Shown in pieces: positions 8,383-13,917 of a DNA stretch of 18,197 bases. The notes under the pieces are model-generated. The model was given only the letters and a program-made list of their open reading frames with translations. It did no database searches and was not told the DNA's origin. Source of the stretch: Candidatus Daviesbacteria bacterium (lineage in GTDB: Bacteria; Patescibacteriota; Microgenomatia; Daviesbacterales; UBA10151); contig JACPKO010000014.1 of assembly GCA_016186985.1 (NCBI GenBank), positions 1-18,197 on the forward strand. Direction: 5' to 3'. The position numbers and the translations under genes were made by a program. Positions within the stretch are counted from its first letter, which is position 1. The number at the start of each line of letters is the position of its first letter.

Positions 8383-9121
8383 AAAGATCTCTACCAGTAT
8401 AACTGGTAGTAATATTGCTACTTTCTATAGAAATATAGAATGACAACTTGGCTAATAACGGTGAAGCCCTATTGATTTGGATTAAATTCGGTTCTAAGAT
8501 AAATCTATACAAAAAATCAATGGGTAATACCGTGGGAAGACTCTCTAAAGCAAATCAAATTAATTATGCATATATTGCAGGTTTTCTGGACGGTGATGGA
8601 AGCATAATGCTTCAAATGCATCGCCGGAAGAGTGGTAAAGAAGTATATCGGATTAAAACAGTAATTTGTTTTTATCAGGATATGCGCCACTTAAAGGAAA
8701 TTGAATGGATTAAGCAGATTTTAAAATGCGGATATGTTTATACCCGCAATGATAAGATTTGTGAGTTAAGAATAGAAGTGTTTCAAAAAGTATTTGAAAT
8801 TCTTATAAAACTTAAACCATTTCTGCGATTTAAGAAAAAACAAGTTAATTTGATGCTGGAAATCATTCCAAAATTACAAAGTAAATCTTTAACAAAGGAT
8901 GAAACCGTAGTTTGGATTGAAATGATGCGAAAGTTTAATTACTTTTCATCCCAGCGGAATACTTTAGGAGTCCCCGTAACGACTTGTCCGTAGTACTACG
9001 GACTAAATAGAGGTACTAGATAATCTAGCTTTAAACTCTATTTATATGCCAATCCCGTACCACTAAGGGTGACGGGAAAGATATAGTCTGATTCTCTGAG
9101 TAATCAGAGTTAACGTAAATG
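8383..9121 (+). ncRNA. group I intron 5 (after 23S position 2656, in the sarcin-ricin loop)
   Basis: The intron is 739 nt. The exons join as CTCTAGT|ACGAGAGGACC, so the insertion splits the sarcin-ricin loop two bases before G2659. The intron begins at 8383 and ends in G at 9121. A guide GCTA (8417-8420) can pair with TAGT at the splice site; this is short, and an additional GTTGTC (8371-8376) with GACAAC (8442-8447) pairing may help. The core GGCTAATAACGGTG (8450-8463) and AATACCGTGGGAAG matches intron 4. P7/P8 features are CGACTTGTCCG (about 8980), the palindrome 8986-9003 and AAGATATAGTCTG (about 9078). Confidence 0.87.
8520..8993 (+). CDS. LAGLIDADG homing endonuclease, single motif (intron 5)
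   Basis: From the ATG at 8520 it has 157 residues; an in-frame TTG at 8448 lies inside the ribozyme core and is a less likely start. The single motif IAGFLDGDGSIML lies about 20 residues from the N-terminus, so it is expected to be a homodimer. The rest is basic and intact, with I/K-rich helices typical of the family. The first residues MGNTVGR are encoded by the conserved core AATACCGTGGGAAG, and the stop TAG is within the P8 palindrome, so ORF and ribozyme overlap at both ends. Its presumed target is the intronless sarcin-ricin region. It differs enough from the intron 1 enzyme that a recent duplication is not evident. Confidence 0.88.
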   Translation: MGNTVGRLSKANQINYAYIAGFLDGDGSIMLQMHRRKSGKEVYRIKTVICFYQDMRHLKEIEWIKQILKCGYVYTRNDKICELRIEVFQKVFEILIKLKPFLRFKKKQVNLMLEIIPKLQSKSLTKDETVVWIEMMRKFNYFSSQRNTLGVPVTTCP

Positions 9122-9376
9122 ACGAGAGGACCGAGATGAGGGAATCTCTAGTGTGCCGGTTGTTTGTAAACAAGCATCGCCGGGTAGCTACATTCCTAAC
9201 TGATAAGTGCTGAAAGCATCTAAGCACGAAGCAGGCCCCAAGATTAGAAATCCCTTAGACCCCCGGAAGACTACCGGGTTGATAGGTTAGCGGTGTAAGC
9301 ATAGTAATGTGTTTAGCCTACTAATACTAATGGTCATAGTTGAGATTTTTTGACTTAAAACCTTTATATGTTTTTG

Positions 9377-9454
9377 AGCCGTCAGCAATCAGTCATCAGT
9401 CGTCAGCCAATCGCAAGAAAAAGCTGAAAGCTGAGAGCTGAAGTCTGATAGCTT
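9377..9454. repeat. gene-free heptamer palindrome after the 23S gene
   Basis: The left arm 9377-9408 is AGCCGTC AGCAATC AGTCATC AGTCGTC AGCC, and the right arm 9420-9454 is units of RAGCTGA type. The arms are imperfect inverted repeats, each built of 7-nt units, separated by 11 nt. It lies between the mature 3' end of 23S and the 3' processing arm. The design is that of the repeats around the four-helix-bundle gene, and the sequence is very close to the copy at 11687-11757. Confidence 0.8.
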
Positions 9455-9462
9455 ATTAACAC

Positions 9463-9485
9463 GTCGTATTCACATTTTTTTGTAC
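9463..9485. repeat. 3' arm of long inverted repeat bracketing the 23S gene
   Basis: GTCGTATTCACATTTT (9463-9478) is complementary to 2558-2573, and GTAC at 9482-9485 extends the pairing. A second, inner pairing AGTCAAA (2676-2682) with TTTGACT (9349-9355) continues towards the mature ends. Confidence 0.75.
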
Positions 9486-9516
9486 AAAATTTTTTGAGTA
9501 TTTCTCGGATATCTGT

Positions 9517-10422
9517 TTAGTATAAATACATACTTGATCTCCGCGCAGCTTTACTTATTTGATATCGCAAAGGTATTCTATCTAAATCATTCTCAACGAC
9601 ATATTGAGCTAAAGCATCTATAAATTGTGCAGCTCCTTGATCAGGAGATAGAATTTGCCTAGCTGGTCTATTAAGACATAGGGGTGAGGATCCCTGGAAC
9701 AATCCGCCGCCATGCGGGTAATAGCCATTAATTTTAAGAGTGTGAACTAAGCGGTCTGTCGCATTTGGGCTCAGCAACGGATCTATATAAAAGGCGAGGT
9801 GTAGGCCAGCCGGCAAATGGTTCACCGCTTGTCTGTCTGCTCGGGAATTAGGGCTCCAAAACTGGAAGCCTTGAATTTCATCGGGAGCGAGAGCACCGAC
9901 TAATAGGGTGTGTCTCATTTCTCTTTCTGCATAGGGGGAATAAGTCTCGCCAGTCGTCCTGTAGAGAGCAACCTCTTTATAATGATATAACGTGCGTTTA
10001 TGTTCACCCACCCCATAGGTTTTATTATCTTCTACGAGCCTGGTGTCATAACCTACAAATTCTCTAGTTTGATGGCGTGTTTGGTTGCCATAAGTATTAT
10101 ATGCTAATTCTAAAGCGTATCCGTGAGGGAGTTGAACCATCTGACCACACTCCCAATATTGATCTTTGATTCTTTTTAGTAACGCTTCAACCTGATCTTG
10201 ATCTAAAACTTGATGTCTTTCTTCTGGGCTAATTTGTGTAGACAAAGGTAAACTGGTAAAAGTTAGAGTCTCTGGGTTATGGGGCAGTTGGCCACGGGCA
10301 CGCACGTTACTTCTATCGATTAACCCTTTAACTAAAAGTTCTTTAGAGATTACTGGGGTGGATAAGGACATATCAGGTTGTCTATGCGCTCTGATTTGTG
10401 CAACTCGATCCACTAAGCTCAT
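9517..10422 (-). CDS. hypothetical protein, 301 aa, family not recognised
   Basis: It is a soluble-looking protein with no signal peptide and no membrane segment. The N-terminal 60 residues look disordered. A charged helical stretch (residues about 68-90) precedes a mixed region with many Tyr and His (GVGEHKRTLYHYKEVALYR near residue 140) and a segment HTLKINGYYPHGGGLFQGSS near residues 227-246. No catalytic motif can be assigned. Length, lack of interruptions and a good promoter at 10434-10463 support a real gene. It is divergent from the toxin-antitoxin operon; the two start codons are about 84 nt apart and both predicted leaders are 0-5 nt. Confidence 0.75.
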   Translation of the reverse strand: MSLVDRVAQIRAHRQPDMSLSTPVISKELLVKGLIDRSNVRARGQLPHNPETLTFTSLPLSTQISPEERHQVLDQDQVEALLKRIKDQYWECGQMVQLPHGYALELAYNTYGNQTRHQTREFVGYDTRLVEDNKTYGVGEHKRTLYHYKEVALYRTTGETYSPYAEREMRHTLLVGALAPDEIQGFQFWSPNSRADRQAVNHLPAGLHLAFYIDPLLSPNATDRLVHTLKINGYYPHGGGLFQGSSPLCLNRPARQILSPDQGAAQFIDALAQYVVENDLDRIPLRYQISKAARRSSMYLY

Positions 10423-10433
10423 AATTTATGCAT

Positions 10434-10463
10434 ATTATACTCCCAGCCTGCAAATTTGGGCAA
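10434..10463 (-). promoter_or_regulatory. predicted promoter of the 301-aa gene, overlapping the 23-bp direct repeat
   Basis: On the minus strand TTGCCC (10463-10458) and a perfect TATAAT (10439-10434) are 18 nt apart. The direct repeat 10442-10464 covers the -35 box and the spacer, so a protein binding it would control this promoter. Confidence 0.55.
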
Positions 10464-10464
10464 A
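10442..10464. repeat. direct repeat copy 1, upstream of the toxin-antitoxin genes
   Basis: CCCAGCCTGCAAATTTGGGC followed by AAA is identical to 11426-11448. The next four bases (TTCA versus CTCA) also match except one. The centre contains the palindrome CAAATTTG. Confidence 0.85.
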
Positions 10465-10493
10465 TTCAATAGTTTAATCCGCCCAGATTGAGG

Positions 10494-10499
10494 TATAAT
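10494..10499 (+). promoter_or_regulatory. -10 box of the toxin-antitoxin operon
   Basis: A consensus TATAAT ends 7 nt before the expected start point at about 10506, next to the ATG at 10507. The -35 region (AGTTTA, 10471-10476) is weak. The transcript would be leaderless. Confidence 0.5.
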
Positions 10500-10506
10500 A
10501 TACTCT

Positions 10507-10779
10507 ATGATTCAGATACCCGAGAGCGTTAAAGCGACTTTATGGTCCTATGATCTTAATAAAATTGATCCTGAGAAACATAAAAAACTTATTATTTCCC
10601 AAGTTTTAAATTTTGGCAGTCTGGATGCGGTCAGCTGGTTATTTGCCAATTATTCCCGTCAGGATATTAAGGACTGCGCTCTTGATACGCCTCTTGGCGC
10701 ATGGGATAAAAAATCATTAAACCTTTGGGCACTTTTTCTGAACCTTGATAAAGCTCGATTTAAGAATAGATTCATATAA
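10507..10779 (+). CDS. DUF6922-type putative antitoxin
   Basis: The protein has 90 residues. The N-terminus ESVKATLWSYDLNKIDPEKH and the following LIISQVLNFGSLDAVSWLF and LNLWALFLNL match the DUF6922 pattern as I remember it: a helical protein with a Trp near the start and a conserved NFG/NYG turn. Members are typically encoded directly before AbiEii-type nucleotidyltransferases, as here. The stop codon overlaps the next ATG by one base (TAATG), which implies translational coupling. The antitoxin role is inferred from position. No Shine-Dalgarno precedes the ATG. Confidence 0.8.
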   Translation: MIQIPESVKATLWSYDLNKIDPEKHKKLIISQVLNFGSLDAVSWLFANYSRQDIKDCALDTPLGAWDKKSLNLWALFLNLDKARFKNRFI

Positions 10780-11411
10780 TGCTCCATTACGATATTTTAG
10801 ACCCTGAAAGAAAAGCAATTCTTCCGAAACTCGCAACCTTTAAGGGTGAGTTTTATTTGGCAGGAGGTACGGCTTTAGCTTTACAGATAGGGCACCGCGA
10901 TAGTTTGGATTTTGATTTTTTTAGTAAAGAAAATATTGATACATTAAAACTTTTTGATCAGATAAATGAGATTTTTTCCAGCCTGGAAATTATCAAAACC
11001 CAGGAAGAAAAAAATACTCTAAGCGTTAATGTTAACCAGGTTAAATTCAGTTTTTTAACCTATCCCTACATTTTGGTTGATAAATTAGTTGAGGCAGAAT
11101 TTATTAATTTAGCTTCAATTAAAGATATTGCCTGTATGAAACTCTCAGCTATAACCAGTCGCTCTGCGCTTAAGGATTATGTTGATCTTTATTTTATCCT
11201 CAAGCAATACAATCTTGAGGACTTGTTAAATTCTTGTAAAGACAAATTCCCTAAATTAGATATAGGACTGGTTCTAAAAAGTCTGGTCTATTTTGACGAC
11301 TTAGTTGAGGAGCCGATAATTTTTAAGGAGGGGAATACGGCTTCTCTTGAGGAGATTCAGCAAGCTCTTAAAAATGAAGTTAGAGAATATCTGGAAAAGA
11401 AAATTTCTTAA
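10779..11411 (+). CDS. AbiEii/AbiGii-type nucleotidyltransferase, putative toxin
   Basis: The protein has 210 residues. The nucleotidyltransferase signature is clear: FYLAGGTALALQIGHRDSLD at about residues 25-44, with the metal-binding pair D44 and D46 (LDFDFF). The family's second conserved block is KLSAITSR (121-128) with KDYVDLYF (132-139). AbiEii-family enzymes transfer nucleotides, in studied members to tRNA 3' ends, and act as the toxin of type IV-like toxin-antitoxin or phage-abortive systems; that this one does so is inference. All key residues are present, so it is probably active. It is the second gene of a two-gene operon lying between 23-bp direct repeats. Confidence 0.9.
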   Translation: MLHYDILDPERKAILPKLATFKGEFYLAGGTALALQIGHRDSLDFDFFSKENIDTLKLFDQINEIFSSLEIIKTQEEKNTLSVNVNQVKFSFLTYPYILVDKLVEAEFINLASIKDIACMKLSAITSRSALKDYVDLYFILKQYNLEDLLNSCKDKFPKLDIGLVLKSLVYFDDLVEEPIIFKEGNTASLEEIQQALKNEVREYLEKKIS

Positions 11412-11425
11412 ACCCTATTAAATCC

Positions 11426-11448
11426 CCCAGCCTGCAAATTTGGGCAAA
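11426..11448. repeat. direct repeat copy 2, downstream of the toxin-antitoxin genes
   Basis: It is identical over 23 bp to 10442-10464, and starts 14 nt after the stop of the AbiEii-like gene. On the minus strand it is followed by TTTAAT where copy 1 has TATAAT, so it may be a decayed promoter copy. Confidence 0.85.
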
Positions 11449-11565
11449 CTCAGCGCGATTTTACTTGATATTCACCGTTAGGCATCCACCTCCGAGGTTG
11501 CAAGCTTAATGAAAACATTAATCAAACGGTCGTCTAAATAATGTTTTAAACACAGGTTAAATGAG

Positions 11566-11595
11566 TATTCTCCTGGAGCGCAAATTTGGGCAGAC
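11566..11595. repeat. diverged third copy of the direct repeat
   Basis: GCAAATTTGGGCA (11580-11592) is shared with both full copies; the flanks are only loosely similar. It lies in the non-coding gap 11449-11637, which otherwise shows no gene. Confidence 0.5.
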
Positions 11596-11599
11596 TTGA

Positions 11600-11637
11600 C
11601 CCCGATTCGCCTCCGCAGGAGGGGCGTGTTATCGGGG
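11600..11637. repeat. CCCCGAT/ATCGGGG stem-loop upstream of the pilin promoter
   Basis: CCCCGAT (11600-11606) pairs with ATCGGGG (11631-11637), enclosing a nested CTCC/GGAG hairpin. The core resembles the rRNA palindromes. It directly abuts the -35 box of the pilin gene. Confidence 0.6.
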
Positions 11638-11666
11638 TTGACACTTCTTTTGAGATATTCGATACT
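11638..11666 (+). promoter_or_regulatory. predicted promoter of the pilin-like gene
   Basis: A consensus TTGACA (11638-11643) and GATACT (11661-11666) are 17 nt apart. The expected start point falls on the ATG at 11673, so the transcript would be leaderless. Confidence 0.6.
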
Positions 11667-11672
11667 TAATTC

Positions 11673-12314
11673 ATGACTGCCCATTGTCAGCAATCAGCTA
11701 TCAGTCTTCAGTCATCAGCCGGAAAAGCTGAAAGCAGAAAGCTGAAGTCTGAAAGCTCAAAAAAAGGTTTTACCCTCATTGAGCTTCTGGTGACTATTGC
11801 CATAATCGCAATTCTTTCAGCTGTAGGGGTTGTAGTGTATTCAAGTGCGCAAAAAACAGGCAGGATATCTAAAAGAGCGCAGGACTTAAGGGCAATACAA
11901 ACTGCACTTGAGCTTTATAAAACCTCAACCGGGTATTACCCTGATGTTGCTACAGCTGGAACTTTCCAGTGCATCGACGGCATGACTTCACCGAATGCGC
12001 TGGCACCAAATTATATGCCAATTGTCCCAAAAGACCCAATCCAGTCAGGTACAACTAATTGCTACCTCTACACTTCTAATAATGATACAGTTGCAGCCCC
12101 TAATCCTGGAGCTACAGAATATAAAATTAAAACAAATGCAATTCCTAACACCGAAATGACTTATGCTGAGTTTAATCAACAACCCTCGTTAATAGATCCA
12201 GCGCATGATCAAAATACTACAAATGGTTGCACAGTAGATGCATTAACAGGTAATGTTGCCGGTCAATCCTGGGCTTATTACACTACATCAGCTACCACTT
12301 GCGCATACCCTTGA
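11673..12314 (+). CDS. type IV pilin-like protein (prepilin N-terminus), leader encoded by a heptamer palindrome
   Basis: The protein has 213 residues. The prepilin cleavage and methylation motif is KKG|FTLIELLVTIAIIAILSA, with G32 before the cut and Glu at +5 of the mature protein (E37). The hydrophobic helix spans about 33-55, and a pseudopilin-type alpha-helix with ALELYKTSTGYYP follows. The C-terminal part has four Cys. It would be processed by a prepilin peptidase and assembled into a surface fibre. The 31-residue leader before G32 is unusual: it is translated straight through the palindrome 11687-11757. No other ATG, GTG or TTG lies in frame before the motif, and a promoter places the transcript start on this ATG, so the long leader is probably real. 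CTG at about 11742 is the only conceivable later start. Confidence 0.87.
   Translation: MTAHCQQSAISLQSSAGKAESRKLKSESSKKGFTLIELLVTIAIIAILSAVGVVVYSSAQKTGRISKRAQDLRAIQTALELYKTSTGYYPDVATAGTFQCIDGMTSPNALAPNYMPIVPKDPIQSGTTNCYLYTSNNDTVAAPNPGATEYKIKTNAIPNTEMTYAEFNQQPSLIDPAHDQNTTNGCTVDALTGNVAGQSWAYYTTSATTCAYP
11687..11757. repeat. heptamer palindrome inside the 5' end of the pilin gene
   Basis: The left arm 11687-11720 has units TCAGCAA TCAGCTA TCAGTCT and so on; the right arm 11724-11757 has units AAGCTGA AAGCAGA AAGCTGA and so on. The arms are inverted repeats with a 3-nt gap. It is nearly the same element as 9377-9454. The mRNA would begin with this hairpin. Confidence 0.8.
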
Positions 12315-12410
12315 TACTTAAACCATCTTGCGTAGATGAGCGAGAACGGCTGGGTGTTCAGTAATGCAATGGGGAGCAAAGAAGAAAGATTATGTGTTTG
12401 GTACCCAAAA

Positions 12411-12439
12411 TTAACTGAAAACTGCCATAGCTGTAAAAT
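12411..12439 (+). promoter_or_regulatory. predicted promoter of the pilin-Fn3-DUF1554 gene
   Basis: TTAACT (12411-12416) and TAAAAT (12434-12439) are 17 nt apart. The resulting leader of about 27 nt carries GGAG at 12461-12464, 8 nt before the ATG at 12473, which decides the start in favour of 12473 over the in-frame GTG at 12464. Confidence 0.5.
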
Positions 12440-12472
12440 AAACTTAGGTTAAAAGTAAATGGAGTGTACCTA

Positions 12473-13912
12473 ATGCCAGAATATAAAATAGTTAATGGAC
12501 TCGTGAATGAGAAGCAAACTAAAGGTTTTTCTCTAATAGAGCTTTTAGTAGTTATATCGATTATAGCAATACTTTCTTCTGTTGGTTTTATAACCTATTC
12601 TAATGCTCAAAAATCAGCCAGAATTGGTGTAAGAGCTGAAAATCTAAAACAGTTACCAATAGCCTTAGAACTGTATAAAAACAATAAAGGTTATTATCCT
12701 AAACATACTTCTGTAGACTGTATAACTACTAATTTAACAGAGCTTGTTCCTCGCTTTATCGATCAACTTCCCAAAGACCCCACTCAAAAAGGGAATAATA
12801 CCAACTGCTATAAATACCAATCAGATGCAAATGGAAAAGAATATAAGATTTGGACAACTGTAGATTCTAGTGAGATGGATTCCGATAACTATAAATCCAA
12901 TCCCGCCTTGATAGATCCTTCACGAGATGGAACGGTTGATACAATAGCAGATGTAAAAAGTAGTAATATTTCAGGATGGGCAGTTTACATAGGTGAGGCT
13001 GCTCCAGCTTGGGTTCTACCTATTTCTTCTGCTACACCCCCCCCTGTTTCTTCATATCCTTCTCCTACACCTTCTCCTACACCTACACCTTCTCCTACAC
13101 CTACACCTTCTCCTACACCTACACCTACACCTACCTTTCCTCTCTCCGATACCACGCCACCTGTAATCAGCTCTATTGCCTCATCCAATATAACAGGCAG
13201 CTCTGCTACTGTTACCTGGACTACTAATGAAGCATCGACTACCAGGGTAGATTACGGAATAACTACTGCGTATGGATCAAACCTAAGCAACGGCAGCCTG
13301 GTTACATCACACTCAATAGGTTTAACAGGTTTATCAGCCGGTACAACGTATCATTACAAAGTCACCAGTATTGATGCTTCCGGTAACAACGCAAATCTTG
13401 CTGATTTTACATTTACTACATTATCTGCATCTGTAAAAAGAGTATTTGTGACTAGCACAGCTTATACAGGAAATCAAGGAGGTTTAACGGGTGCGGATAA
13501 TACCTGTCAATTGAGAGCAAATACTGCTTCTTTGGGTGGTACCTGGAAAGCTTGGTTATCAAGTTCAACTGTTTCAGCCGCATCCCGCCTTACTCAAAAT
13601 ACCGGACCCTATAAGTTAGTAGATAATACTACCATTGTTGCAAATAGTTGGGTAGATTTAACAGACGGCACTCTAGTGAATGCCATAAATAAAGATGAGT
13701 TCGGTACCAATAAATCTACCCTTGTTTATACAAATACTTCTTTCAGTGGTTCGATTGCCACTACAACCAGTACTTGTGATAACTGGCAAAACGGGACTAA
13801 TAGCTTCTCTGGAAGATATGGAACTAATGGTAATACCGATAGCTGGTGGACAGATAAAAATGCGTCATTTAGTTGTAACGCAACACTTTCGATCTATTGT
13901 TTTGAGCAATAA
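12473..13912 (+). CDS. pilin-like surface protein with Fn3 and DUF1554 domains
   Basis: The protein has 479 residues and a mosaic structure. A prepilin motif TKG|FSLIELLVVISIIAILSS comes first (G18, Glu +5 at E23), then a pseudopilin domain to about residue 185. A Pro/Thr/Ser linker covers about 188-226. An Fn3-like beta-sandwich follows (about 227-317, with ATVTWTTNEAST and LSAGTTYHYKVTSID). The C-terminal domain is about 321-479, with KRVFVTSTAYTGNQGGLTGA, LGGTWKAWLSS, VANSWVDLTDGTL and terminal YCFEQ; this is DUF1554, a secreted domain with Cys pairs known from Leptospira and others, probably lectin- or endostatin-like. The protein probably displays the C-terminal domain at or near a pilus tip as an adhesin; that role is inference. 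The next gene starts 5 nt after the stop, so they form an operon. Confidence 0.88.
   Translation: MPEYKIVNGLVNEKQTKGFSLIELLVVISIIAILSSVGFITYSNAQKSARIGVRAENLKQLPIALELYKNNKGYYPKHTSVDCITTNLTELVPRFIDQLPKDPTQKGNNTNCYKYQSDANGKEYKIWTTVDSSEMDSDNYKSNPALIDPSRDGTVDTIADVKSSNISGWAVYIGEAAPAWVLPISSATPPPVSSYPSPTPSPTPTPSPTPTPSPTPTPTPTFPLSDTTPPVISSIASSNITGSSATVTWTTNEASTTRVDYGITTAYGSNLSNGSLVTSHSIGLTGLSAGTTYHYKVTSIDASGNNANLADFTFTTLSASVKRVFVTSTAYTGNQGGLTGADNTCQLRANTASLGGTWKAWLSSSTVSAASRLTQNTGPYKLVDNTTIVANSWVDLTDGTLVNAINKDEFGTNKSTLVYTNTSFSGSIATTTSTCDNWQNGTNSFSGRYGTNGNTDSWWTDKNASFSCNATLSIYCFEQ
13058..13134 (+). repeat. tandem Pro/Thr/Ser-codon repeat (linker)
   Basis: CCT ACA and CCT TCT codon pairs repeat with an 18-nt higher period and encode the (PSPTPT)n linker. 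Such tracts vary in length by slippage. Confidence 0.8.
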
Positions 13913-13917
13913 ATATT

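Noticed and set aside
9377..9454. CRISPR array
   Set aside because: The unit is 7 nt with no spacers, and the two halves are inverted; it is a palindrome of heptamers.
12985..13227. Frames over the Pro/Thr repeat (both strands)
   Set aside because: They are repeat shadows giving poly-Val/Gly or Tyr/Thr/Phe strings; the pilin-Fn3 frame is the coding one.
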